In this document: in pieces, positions 39,300 to 47,657 of the stretch | How positions within the stretch are numbered: position 1 is the stretch's first letter | How the letters are laid out: each line of letters begins with the position of its first letter | NCBI GenBank assembly: GCA_050246475.1 | Contig: JBFWVZ010000005.1 | Coordinates: 186,001 to 250,000, forward strand | Length of the DNA: 64,000 nucleotides | Direction: 5' to 3' | Source: CADEEL01 sp050246475 | GTDB lineage: Bacteria; Pseudomonadota; Alphaproteobacteria; Caulobacterales; Aquidulcibacteraceae | Made by a program: the position numbers and the translations under genes | The notes under the pieces: model-generated | The model's input: the letters and a program-made list of their open reading frames with translations, nothing else | Database searches by the model: none | What the model was told of the DNA's origin: nothing

Positions 39300-39496
39300 G
39301 CGCGCGGCAGCGGCGTCGGCAAATCCGGCAGGTCCGGCCGCTCGATCACCGGGCGCGGGGCCTCAACGGTTTGCATCAAATCGAGCCCTTGGCCCACGTA
39401 GACCGAGTACGCAATGAAAAGGGCGACCACGATCAGCGCGCCCATCAGGAACGCGAACCAAGGCGTTGAGCCGCCGGAAGAATGGGAATGCGCCAT
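39296..39496 (-). CDS. Small membrane protein, coupled to a lipoprotein
   Basis: A 66-residue protein: a short polar His/Ser-rich N-terminus, a transmembrane helix (FAFLMGALIVVALFIAYSVYV) and a Pro-rich acidic/basic C-tail. Start ATG 39496 follows GGAGG by 6 bases; ATG 39520 is less likely. It overlaps the lipoprotein gene by 4 bases. It is a single-pass inner membrane protein of unknown function. Confidence 0.7.
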   Translation of the reverse strand: MAHSHSSGGSTPWFAFLMGALIVVALFIAYSVYVGQGLDLMQTVEAPRPVIERPDLPDLPTPLPRA

Positions 39497-39616
39497 CTTC
39501 TGCCTCCTTCGCCCATCCAATGCGCCCCGGCGCGCGAGGTTCCTTTAGGAGGCGCCTGAACGGGCTGATTTGTTCGCTTTTCGTGCTACATAGAGGCGGA
39601 CCCTGCTCGAATCAGA

Positions 39617-42007
39617 ATGACTGAGCTCCCCATCTCTCAGCGCGCGATGGCGCGCCCGCCGTTCATGGACGGGCTCAATCCAGAGCAACGCGAAGCCGTC
39701 GAAACGCTCGATGGGCCGGTGCTGGTGCTATCCGGCGCCGGCACGGGCAAGACGCGCGTGCTGACGACGCGGCTCGCGAACCTGCTGGCCACCGGGCGCG
39801 CGAAGCCCTGGCAGGTTCTGGCCGTCACCTTCACGAACAAGGCCGCGCGCGAGATGCGCGAGCGCGTCGAGAAATTGCTCGGTCCCGGCGGCGGCGGCAT
39901 TCCCTGGCTCGGGACGTTTCACTCGATCAGCGCACAGATGCTGCGCCGCCAGCACGCCGAGCTCGTGGGTCTCAAACCCAATTTCACAATTCTCGATACT
40001 GACGATCAGATCAGGCTGCTGAAGCAGCTCATCGAAGCCGAGAACATCGACGAGAAGCGTTGGCCCGCGCGCGCGCTCGCGGGGATCATTGACGGCTGGA
40101 AGAACCGCGCGCTCACGCCGGACCGCGTGCCGAAGCAGGACGCCTACCTCTTCGCCGAGGGCAAGGGCTTGAAGCTCTACGCCGCCTATCAGGCGCGCCT
40201 GCAGATTCTGAATTGCTGCGATTTCGGCGATCTGCTGATGCACATGATCTCGATCTTCCAGAACCATCCGGATGTGCTCGCCGAGTATCACCGCAAGCTG
40301 ACGTATCTGATGGTGGACGAGTATCAGGACACCAACGTCGCCCAGTATCTCTGGCTGCGTTTGCTGGCGCAGGGTTCACAGAACTTGTGCGTTGTCGGAG
40401 ACGACGATCAGAGCATCTATGGCTGGCGCGGCGCGGAGGTAGACAACATTCTCCGCTTCGAGCGCGATTTTCCGGGCGCCAAAGTCATCCGGCTGGAGCG
40501 CAATTACCGCTCAACCGGACACATCCTCGCGGCCGCCTCACATCTTATCTCCAACAACCGCGCGCGCCTCGGCAAGACGCTCTTCACCGACGACGATCTG
40601 GGCGAACGCGTGAAAGTGCGCGGCGTGTGGGACGGGGACGCCGAAGCGCGGCTCATCGCGGACGACATCGAGAGCTTCGTGCAAAGCCGACGCAAACATG
40701 CGGAGTGCGCGGTGCTGGTGCGCGCGGCCTGGCAGATGCGCGCGTTCGAAGAGCGCTTCCTGATGCTGCGCATCCCCTACAAGGTCATCGGCGGCCCGCG
40801 CTTCTTCGAGCGCGCGGAGATCCGCGACGCGCACGCCTATCTGCGGCTCATCCGGTCGGAGGATGACGATCTCGCCTTCGAGCGGATCGTCAATCAGCCC
40901 AAACGCGGCATCGGCGACGGCACGGTGCAGAAGCTCCACGCTTACGCCGCCAAGGCGCCGCCGCGCTTTATCACCGACAACGGGCCCCTCTTCGATGGCG
41001 AGACGGGCGAGATCGTTCCGGAAGAGCCGCCGATCTCCGGGCGCCACCGCACCTTGACCCAGTCGGCCCGCGAAATGGTGCTGACGGACGAACTGCCTTT
41101 GAAGGCGCGCACCGCGCTGCGCGCATTCCTTTCCGACATGGATCGCTGGCGTGACCGGGCCCCCAGCATCTCGCACATCGATCTCGCCGAAATCGTATTG
41201 GACGAGTCCGGCTACACGGACATGCTCAAGGCGGATAAGTCGCCGCAAGCGCAGACGAAGCTCGAAAACCTCAAAGAGCTCGTGCAGAGCATGGGGCAGT
41301 TCGAAACGCTGGAAGCCTATCTCGAGCACGTCGCGCTCGTCCTCGACATCGAAGCCGAAGGCGGCGGAGACGAAGTGCAGCTCTCGACGCTCCACGCCGC
41401 GAAGGGGCTCGAATGGCCGCTCGTCTTTCTGCCGGGGTGGGAAGAGCAAGTCTTCCCCTCGCAGCGCGCGATCGACGAAAGCGGCGAGAAGGGTTTGGAG
41501 GAGGAACGCCGCCTCGCATACGTCGGCATCACGCGGGCGCGGGAAAGCGCGCGCATTTCGTTCGCCGCGAATCGGCAGATTTATGGGCGCTGGCAGAACG
41601 TGCTGCCGTCGCGCTTCGTCGATGAACTGCCGCACGCGAATGTCGATGCGATGAGCGAGACGGGCTATGGGCAAACGGCAGGTGTTGGGGATCGGCGTCT
41701 CGACGCCTACGCGCCGGGCGCGGGATTCTCTTCGGGCTATGCGAGCCCTGGGTGGCGGCGTGCGCAGGAGCGCATGAACGCGGGCGAGCCGGCGCCCCGC
41801 GCGCCGATGATCGAAGGCGAAGCGCGCCTCGTCATCAAATCGGGCGACAAGGATCAGCGCTTCGGCATCGGCGAGCGCGTCTTCCATCAGAAGTTCGGCT
41901 ATGGGCGCATCCGCGCGGTGGAAGGCAACAAGCTGACGGTCGATTTCGAGAAAGCGGGCGAAAAGCGCGTCATCGACACGTTTGTCATCCCCGCGAGCGC
42001 CGCTTAG
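39617..42007 (+). CDS. uvrD: ATP-dependent DNA helicase UvrD/PcrA (superfamily 1A)
   Basis: A 796-residue 3'-5' helicase that unwinds DNA in repair and clears stalled polymerases and recombinases. All SF1A motifs are in order: Q-motif GLNPEQREAVETLDGP, Walker A SGAGTGKT, FTNKAAREM, Walker B VDEYQDTN, GDDDQSIYGWRGA, ERNYRSTG, LSTLHAAKGLEWPLVFL and EERRLAYVGITRA. The C-terminal tail has a PcrA/UvrD Tudor-like module (VFHQKFGYGRIRAVEGNKLT). Full length. No gene downstream on the same strand for 400 bases. Confidence 0.95.
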   Translation: MTELPISQRAMARPPFMDGLNPEQREAVETLDGPVLVLSGAGTGKTRVLTTRLANLLATGRAKPWQVLAVTFTNKAAREMRERVEKLLGPGGGGIPWLGTFHSISAQMLRRQHAELVGLKPNFTILDTDDQIRLLKQLIEAENIDEKRWPARALAGIIDGWKNRALTPDRVPKQDAYLFAEGKGLKLYAAYQARLQILNCCDFGDLLMHMISIFQNHPDVLAEYHRKLTYLMVDEYQDTNVAQYLWLRLLAQGSQNLCVVGDDDQSIYGWRGAEVDNILRFERDFPGAKVIRLERNYRSTGHILAAASHLISNNRARLGKTLFTDDDLGERVKVRGVWDGDAEARLIADDIESFVQSRRKHAECAVLVRAAWQMRAFEERFLMLRIPYKVIGGPRFFERAEIRDAHAYLRLIRSEDDDLAFERIVNQPKRGIGDGTVQKLHAYAAKAPPRFITDNGPLFDGETGEIVPEEPPISGRHRTLTQSAREMVLTDELPLKARTALRAFLSDMDRWRDRAPSISHIDLAEIVLDESGYTDMLKADKSPQAQTKLENLKELVQSMGQFETLEAYLEHVALVLDIEAEGGGDEVQLSTLHAAKGLEWPLVFLPGWEEQVFPSQRAIDESGEKGLEEERRLAYVGITRARESARISFAANRQIYGRWQNVLPSRFVDELPHANVDAMSETGYGQTAGVGDRRLDAYAPGAGFSSGYASPGWRRAQERMNAGEPAPRAPMIEGEARLVIKSGDKDQRFGIGERVFHQKFGYGRIRAVEGNKLTVDFEKAGEKRVIDTFVIPASAA

Positions 42008-42336
42008 TCGTCGTCATCATCATCGTCATCGCCCGAGCGGACAGGGACAGCCGCACGCGTGGGCGCTTGGTCCGCACGCGCAGCATCCGATGGCGCGGCC
42101 CACAAAGGCGACCAATTCGTGTTGCGCTGCTGCGCCGCCGGGGGGACGGCGCCCTTCGCGGCAGGCGGCTGCGCATTCGCCGCTGCGCCCGGATTGAGGA
42201 TCGCGGCGGCCGGTGCGGGCAAGGGCAGGTCCGTCAGGCTGGCGAGAGCGAAGGCGCCGAGCCCGAGAAGCCCCGCGGCGCCCGCCGCCAGGATCGCAAC
42301 GCCGCCCGCACCGATCGACCGGTTGAGGATTTCCAT
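42004..42336 (-). CDS. Small membrane protein with a C-terminal run of aspartates
   Basis: A 110-residue protein: a transmembrane stretch near the N-terminus (GAGGVAILAAGAAGLLGLGAF), a Pro/Ala-rich region, and a C-terminus of eight aspartates. Start ATG 42336 follows GGGGAGGCGATC. It converges on the uvrD end, sharing 4 bases. The poly-Asp tail could bind cations; no family was recognised. Confidence 0.6.
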   Translation of the reverse strand: MEILNRSIGAGGVAILAAGAAGLLGLGAFALASLTDLPLPAPAAAILNPGAAANAQPPAAKGAVPPAAQQRNTNWSPLWAAPSDAARADQAPTRAAVPVRSGDDDDDDDD

Positions 42337-42418
42337 GATCGCCTCCCCGCGCCTTACGGCGGTTCGATTTGTCATCCCGCGCTCGGCCCATTAATTGGAT
42401 CACGTGGGAGGACAATCA

Positions 42419-43282
42419 ATGAAAAATGCCGCCATCGCGCTTCTGAGCGCGCTCGCGCTTGGGGCATGCGCGCAGTCACAGACTGCCTCGGCGCCCGCGG
42501 AACAGGCCGCATCCGTGCGGCTCTATGCGATGAATTGCGGCGAGCTCAACGTATCGAACGCGGATGCGTTCGCCGATGACGGCTCATACGCGGGGGTGCA
42601 GCGCCGCTTCGTCGTGCCGTGCTACCTGATCCGCCATCCCCAAGGCGATCTCATCTGGGACACCGGCCTTCCCGACGCGCTCGCGCTGCTGCCGGACGGG
42701 CGCACGACGCCGATCGGCCACATGCGAATGGCGCGCACGCTTGCCAGCCAGCTTGCAGAACTCGGCTTGACGCCGGCCGACATCGAGTTCCTCTCGGTGT
42801 CGCACAGCCACGTCGATCATATTGGCAATGGCGGTCTCTTTGCGCAATCAACCTGGATCGTCGATCCTGACGAGCGCGCGCATGCGTTCCGCGATGCAGC
42901 GCGCGCGGATACGGAATCCTTCTCCTTCTATTCGGCGTTGGAGAACGCGCAGACGCGCCTCATCGAAGGCGACGCGCCGCATGACGTGTTCGGCGACGGC
43001 AGCGTCCAGATTGTTCCGACGCCAGGGCACACGCCGGGGCACACGATCCTGCAACTTCGCCTTGCGAATGCGGGCGTCGTCCTGCTGACAGGCGATATGT
43101 GGCACTTGGCCGAAAGCCGCGAAGGCCGGCGCGTGCCGCGTTTCAACGTCAATCGCGAACAGACGCTGGCTAGCATGGACCGCATCGAAGCGATTGCAGC
43201 GGCGACGAATGCGCGCGTCGTGCGCGAGCACGTTCCGGAAGATTTCGAGGCGTTGCCGGCGTTCCCCGCGTATCTCGATTGA
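42419..43282 (+). CDS. Metallo-beta-lactamase-fold lipoprotein, N-acyl-homoserine lactonase-like
   Basis: A 287-residue protein with lipobox ALALGACAQ near residue 18. The metal site HSHVDHIGN (HxHxDH) and the second-metal His in GHTPGHTILQL, with TGDMWHL, are those of the MBL superfamily; the segment VSHSHVDHIGNGGLF and the LIWDTGLPDALALLPDG lead are close to the lactonase (AiiA-like) branch, though other MBL hydrolases look the same. As a periplasmic lipoprotein it would hydrolyse lactones or esters outside the cytoplasm. Start ATG 42419 follows GGGAGGACAATCA. Confidence 0.8.
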   Translation: MKNAAIALLSALALGACAQSQTASAPAEQAASVRLYAMNCGELNVSNADAFADDGSYAGVQRRFVVPCYLIRHPQGDLIWDTGLPDALALLPDGRTTPIGHMRMARTLASQLAELGLTPADIEFLSVSHSHVDHIGNGGLFAQSTWIVDPDERAHAFRDAARADTESFSFYSALENAQTRLIEGDAPHDVFGDGSVQIVPTPGHTPGHTILQLRLANAGVVLLTGDMWHLAESREGRRVPRFNVNREQTLASMDRIEAIAAATNARVVREHVPEDFEALPAFPAYLD

Positions 43283-43341
43283 TCGCGCGATTGGCGCGGC
43301 AGCGTGACAGGGCGCGGCGCTTGCGTTAAGCGCCCGCCCCC

Positions 43342-44196
43342 ATGCGCATCCTCACGGCCCTTGGTTCGCTCGCGGAGATCAAAGCCGCGGCGCAGGAATT
43401 CGACGGGCTCGATCCCTCGCCCGCGGACGCGGTTTCCTGGTTCGAAGAGAGCCCGAACCGCTTCCGGCTCGAAGTTTATGTGCATAGCGAGCAGGACGAA
43501 GCTTCCGCGCGCGCGGTGATCGGGCACGCGGCGCCCGATCTCCATGTGAACGGCGAAGACGTGCGCGACGCCGATTGGGTCGCGATGGCGCTCGATGGTC
43601 TTCCGGCTGTGCGCGCGGGGCGGTTCGTCGTCGCAGGCGCGCATGCGCTCAAAAGCGTACATGGCGGCGCCAAAAAACTCTGGATCGAAGCGAGCGAAGC
43701 CTTCGGCACCGGCCATCACGGCACGACCTATGGCTGTCTCGCCGCGCTTGAGAAGACCGCGCAGGCGCGGCGCGTGAAGCGCGTGCTCGATGTCGGCGCG
43801 GGCTCAGGCGTGCTGGCGATCGCGGCGGCGAAACTGGGCGCACAGGCGCTTGCCATCGAGATCGATCCGCGCGCGGCGGCGATCGCGGAGATCAACGTGC
43901 GGCAAAACAAGATGCGCCCGCGCGTGCGCGTGCTGGCCGCCGACGGCGCGCGCCACATCGCGCAGAAGCGCTTCGATCTCGTGTTCGCGAACATTCTGAT
44001 GCGCCCGCTTATCCGGCTTGCGCCCTTGCTCGCCCGCGCGACCGCGCCTGGCGGCACGCTCATCCTCTCGGGGCTGCTGCACAAACAAGAGCCGCTCATC
44101 CGGCTCGCCTATCAATCGCGCGGGCTCGCGCTCGCGGCGAGGCTGAGGCGCGAAAGCTGGGTGACGCTCGTTTGGCGGCGCGCTCAGCGCGCATAG
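43342..44196 (+). CDS. prmA: Ribosomal protein L11 methyltransferase PrmA
   Basis: A 284-residue SAM-dependent enzyme that methylates ribosomal protein L11. The Rossmann core is KRVLDVGAGSGVLAIAAAKL (motif I), then the NPPY-type region FANILMRPLIRLAP and IEIDPRAAAIAEI; the N-terminal L11-binding domain and FGTGHHGTTYGCLAAL precede it as in PrmA. It is shorter at the N-terminus than E. coli PrmA, as in other alphaproteobacteria. Its end overlaps the convergent gene at 44184 by 13 bases. Confidence 0.9.
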   Translation: MRILTALGSLAEIKAAAQEFDGLDPSPADAVSWFEESPNRFRLEVYVHSEQDEASARAVIGHAAPDLHVNGEDVRDADWVAMALDGLPAVRAGRFVVAGAHALKSVHGGAKKLWIEASEAFGTGHHGTTYGCLAALEKTAQARRVKRVLDVGAGSGVLAIAAAKLGAQALAIEIDPRAAAIAEINVRQNKMRPRVRVLAADGARHIAQKRFDLVFANILMRPLIRLAPLLARATAPGGTLILSGLLHKQEPLIRLAYQSRGLALAARLRRESWVTLVWRRAQRA

Positions 44197-44639
44197 AGAT
44201 TGAGCGCGAAATAACAGCCCGAACGCACGCCGCAGGAAGGCATCAGCGCCTGCACGGAGAAGCGCCCGGTCCAACGCGGGATGGAGCTGACGTTCGGCAC
44301 GGTGCCCGGCCCCGTGTCCTCGGTGATGAGCCCACCGCCCTGATCGAACAGCCGGAGATCGAGATCGCCGCAAGCGCGGTCGCACACGCCGACGACGCGG
44401 TATTCCGCGCCGGCCTGAAGCGTGAACGTGTAGCCGCGCGCGCCTCCTTGCGGGAGAATGCCCGTAAACGTTCCCGGCACGCGGCGGAAACCTTGCCGCG
44501 CCATCGTCTGCTCGACGGCTGAAAGCTGCACGGCAAGCTGGGCGGCATAATTCGGCGGCACCTGCGCGGACGCGGCGTTGCCCAGCGCCAGAAGCGCGGC
44601 CAACGCAAGCGCGGGTTTGATCGCGAAGCGGCGCAGCAT
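44184..44639 (-). CDS. Secreted protein: free-standing paralogue of the TIR protein's periplasmic domain
   Basis: A 151-residue protein with a signal peptide (IKPALALAALLALGNAASA). The mature part matches the C-terminal domain of the TIR-transmembrane protein encoded at 37261-38331 over its full length: the aligned features are QGF, a GAEYRVVGVCDRACGDLDLR segment, an acidic GxxxxxDxG turn, and a C-terminus with MPSCGVRSGCYFALNLYAR. The four cysteines keep their spacing (C-x3-C and C-x4-C). It has no membrane anchor. Function unknown; possibly a soluble ligand-binding form. The start is ATG 44639; a longer ATG 44702 precedes the signal peptide. Confidence 0.72.
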   Translation of the reverse strand: MLRRFAIKPALALAALLALGNAASAQVPPNYAAQLAVQLSAVEQTMARQGFRRVPGTFTGILPQGGARGYTFTLQAGAEYRVVGVCDRACGDLDLRLFDQGGGLITEDTGPGTVPNVSSIPRWTGRFSVQALMPSCGVRSGCYFALNLYAR

Positions 44640-44781
44640 CGGAGGGTCCAGCCAAGCTCTCGAACAGGGACGCGACTCGCGGCCCCGAGCGCAGGAAGCC
44701 ACAAGCCCGCTTAACCCGGCATCAATGAGGCGACAGGCGCGCCGGATTGCGCCCTTGGCGCCAGGCGCCTAATTTCCCCGG

Positions 44782-46590
44782 ATGATCCAGACATTCGAGC
44801 AACAGGGCGGCCCCGCCCTCGGCCGCAAGCATCTCCCGCTCCTGCGCAAGCAATTGGAGCGCCTCGGCCTCGACGGGATGATCATCCCGCACGAGGACGA
44901 ATGGCAGAACGAATACGTCCCTCCGGCGTATGATCGTTTGGCGTGGCTGACTGGCTTCACCGGGTCGGCGGGCGCAGCAATTGTGTTGAAAGACGAAGCC
45001 GCCGTCTTCGTCGATGGCCGCTACACGCTGCAGGTGCGCGATCAGGTGGATGCGAAGCTCTTTGAGTATCGCGATCTGATCGAAGGGGGGCCGGCCGCTT
45101 ACATTCGCGAGCGCGGGCGCGGCGCGAAGATCGGCTTCGATCCTAAGCTCGTGAGCCCCGACAGCCTGGATCGCCTGCGTGCGGCGGCGAGCGATGCGGG
45201 CGCGGAGTTGACGCCCGTTTCGCCCAATCCGATCGATGCGGCGTGGAACGATCGCCCCGCGATCCCGATGGCGAAGGTCGCGCCGCATCCTGAAGCATAC
45301 ACGGGCGAGGCTTCGGCCGCGAAGCGCAGGCGCTTGGGCGATTCCATCGCCGCCGACGGCGCGGACGCGGTCGTCATCACGTCGCCTGCGTCCCTCGCGT
45401 GGCTCTTCAACATTCGCGGCGGCGACGTGGCGCGCACGCCGCTGCCGCTTGGCGAGGCCGTGCTGCGCGCGGACGGACGCGCCGATCTCTTTCTGGCGCC
45501 CGAGAAAGTGACTCCTGAGCTGCGTGATTTCCTCGGCAACGAAGTGGCGCTCAAGCGCCCCGAGGATTTGCCGCAAGCGCTGGCGGATTTGTCCGGGCAG
45601 CGCGTGCGGCTCGATCCCGGCAGCGCCAGCGCCTGGTATTTCGAGGCGCTCAAAGAAGCCGGCGCGCAAGTGCTGCGCGGCGTCGATCCCGTCATGTTGC
45701 CGCGCGCCACGAAAAACGAGGTGGAGATCGAGGGCTCGCGCAAGGCGCATGCGCGCGATGGCGCGGCACTCTCCCGCTTCCTGCATTGGGCCGCGACCGA
45801 GGCGCAAACCGGCAAGGCCGATGAGATCACGGCCTGCGGCGTGCTGGAGAATTTCCGCCACGAAACCGGCGCGCTCAAGGACCTCTCGTTCGATTCAATC
45901 TCCGGCGCGGGACCGAACGGCGCCATCGTGCATTACCGCGCAAGCGTCAAATCGAACCGGAAGCTCAAGCGCGGCTCGCTTTTCCTGATCGATTCCGGCG
46001 GGCAATATCTCGACGGCACGACGGATGTGACTCGCACCGTCGCCATCGGGCGCCCGAGCCCGGAGATGAAGGACCGCTTCACACGCGTGCTCAAAGGGCA
46101 CATCGCGCTTTCGCGCGTGCGCTTCCCCAAAGGCACGAGCGGGCATCAGCTCGATGCGCTGGCGCGCATGGCGCTTTGGGAAGCGGGGCTCGACTACGAT
46201 CACGGCACCGGCCACGGAGTCGGCTCTTATCTCGGCGTTCACGAGGGCCCCCACCGCATCGCCAAGTTCGTCAACACGCAGCCGCTCGAGCCGGGGATGA
46301 TCGTCTCCAACGAGCCGGGCTATTACAAGACGGGCGCGTACGGCATCCGCATCGAGAATCTGCAGGTCGTCACGCCTGCTTCGCAAATCGACGGCGGCGA
46401 GCGCGCGATGCTTGGCTTCGAGACGCTGACGCTGGCGCCCATCGACCGCAAGCTCATCGTGAAGACGATGCTCTCGAAGGAAGAGCGCGCCTGGCTCAAC
46501 GCCTACCACGCGCGCGTGGCGGAAATTGTCGGCCCGAAGCTCTCGGGCGAGGCAAAGACGTGGCTCGTGGAAGCGACCGCGCCGATTTGA
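44782..46590 (+). CDS. Xaa-Pro aminopeptidase, M24B family
   Basis: A 602-residue metalloaminopeptidase of the PepP/APP1 type that removes N-terminal residues before proline. A creatinase N-domain, a second inserted N-like domain, and the pita-bread catalytic domain are present. Metal ligands: Asp in LFLIDSGGQYLDGTTDVTRT, His in DYDHGTGHGVGSYLGVHEG, Glu in VSNEPGYYKTGAYGIR and Glu in RIENLQVV. The length fits the long eukaryote-like/alphaproteobacterial subgroup. It stands between the secreted four-cysteine gene and DUF2277. Confidence 0.93.
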   Translation: MIQTFEQQGGPALGRKHLPLLRKQLERLGLDGMIIPHEDEWQNEYVPPAYDRLAWLTGFTGSAGAAIVLKDEAAVFVDGRYTLQVRDQVDAKLFEYRDLIEGGPAAYIRERGRGAKIGFDPKLVSPDSLDRLRAAASDAGAELTPVSPNPIDAAWNDRPAIPMAKVAPHPEAYTGEASAAKRRRLGDSIAADGADAVVITSPASLAWLFNIRGGDVARTPLPLGEAVLRADGRADLFLAPEKVTPELRDFLGNEVALKRPEDLPQALADLSGQRVRLDPGSASAWYFEALKEAGAQVLRGVDPVMLPRATKNEVEIEGSRKAHARDGAALSRFLHWAATEAQTGKADEITACGVLENFRHETGALKDLSFDSISGAGPNGAIVHYRASVKSNRKLKRGSLFLIDSGGQYLDGTTDVTRTVAIGRPSPEMKDRFTRVLKGHIALSRVRFPKGTSGHQLDALARMALWEAGLDYDHGTGHGVGSYLGVHEGPHRIAKFVNTQPLEPGMIVSNEPGYYKTGAYGIRIENLQVVTPASQIDGGERAMLGFETLTLAPIDRKLIVKTMLSKEERAWLNAYHARVAEIVGPKLSGEAKTWLVEATAPI

Positions 46591-46602
46591 GGATCAGGAT
46601 CC

Positions 46603-46884
46603 ATGTGCCGCAACATCAAGACGCTGCATAATTTCGCGCCGCCGGCGACCGATGAGGAAATCCGCGCGGCCTCGCTTCAATTCGTGCGCAAGCTCTCCGG
46701 CATGAACGCGCCTTCGAAAGCCAACGAGGCGGCGTTTAACGCCGCGATCGAGGAAGTCTTCGCCTCCGCGCGCCGCCTGATCGACTCGCTCGAAACCCAC
46801 GCGCCGCCGAAGGACCGCGAGATCGAAGCGGCGAAGGCGAAAGAACGCGCCGCGATCCGGTTTGGGAAGCCCGCAACCGCCTAG
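46603..46884 (+). CDS. DUF2277 protein
   Basis: A 93-residue protein. The opening MCRNIKTLHNFAPPATDEEI and then LQFVRKLSGMNAPSKANE match DUF2277 exactly in pattern. Helical, charged, no signal. Function unknown; the invariant Cys2 and Arg/Asn are conserved in the family. It follows the aminopeptidase by 12 bases on the same strand and ends overlapping the nitrilase gene. Confidence 0.9.
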   Translation: MCRNIKTLHNFAPPATDEEIRAASLQFVRKLSGMNAPSKANEAAFNAAIEEVFASARRLIDSLETHAPPKDREIEAAKAKERAAIRFGKPATA

Positions 46885-47657
46885 AAGTCGAAATTCAGAT
46901 CTCGCCGCGATTGATCGAGCACCCAGGTTGAGACTTTGGTGAGATCGAGTTCGGCAATGGCGAAAGTCTCGCCGGGGGACATCGTTTCATGCAGCACCGC
47001 GCCGTCTGGCGCGATGAGGATGCTTGGGCAGTTCTGCTCTGACGCGGCCGCGTTGGCCCCCACGATGAAACGCTGCGTCTCCGCTGCGCGGCTGATGAGG
47101 TGGCTGCGCCAAACCGGCGCCACGCGCGCATCCCCGATTGCGTTGTTGAGAAAACCGAACACCTCCGCGCCGTTCGCAGCCAGATGGCGCCATTGTTCGG
47201 GATGGCGGATTTCGCGGCACATCTGCACGGCGAGTTTGAACGCGACGCCGCCAAGCGAAACGTCCCAGATAGGCAGCGCGTCACCGGGCGTGAAATCCCG
47301 CCGCTCAAGGTGCGCGAGATTGACCTTCCAATATTCTCCGCGCGCGCCGTTCGGTTCGCACACGAACGTGGCGTTGCGCCAGAGGCCGTCGCGGCGGACG
47401 CACGCGCCGAGCAGCAGCAACTGACCTCGCTTCGCCGCATGCGCGTGCAGGCGCTCAATCGCGCCATCGAGCGCAGCGTGATCGATCCGCGCGAGAAAAT
47501 CGCTCTGCGGCGCATAGCCTGAGATCGCGCCTTCGGGCGTGACGACGAGCGAATTGTCCGGGCAGCGATCGATGAGCCGCTTCAACACAGCCTCGTTTGT
47601 CGCGATGTCGAGGCTCACGGGATGCTGGACGTAGGCGGCGAGGATCGTGCGGCTCAT
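46881..47657 (-). CDS. Carbon-nitrogen hydrolase (nitrilase superfamily)
   Basis: A 258-residue amidase-fold protein. The Glu-Lys-Cys triad can be placed: Glu in VVTPEGAISGY, Lys in GEYWKVNLAHLERRDFTPG and Cys in LAVQMCREIRHPE. This gives amide or nitrile hydrolysis in the cytoplasm; the exact substrate is unknown. Its start overlaps the ligA end (4 bases) and its stop overlaps the convergent DUF2277 gene. Confidence 0.88.
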   Translation of the reverse strand: MSRTILAAYVQHPVSLDIATNEAVLKRLIDRCPDNSLVVTPEGAISGYAPQSDFLARIDHAALDGAIERLHAHAAKRGQLLLLGACVRRDGLWRNATFVCEPNGARGEYWKVNLAHLERRDFTPGDALPIWDVSLGGVAFKLAVQMCREIRHPEQWRHLAANGAEVFGFLNNAIGDARVAPVWRSHLISRAAETQRFIVGANAAASEQNCPSILIAPDGAVLHETMSPGETFAIAELDLTKVSTWVLDQSRRDLNFDF

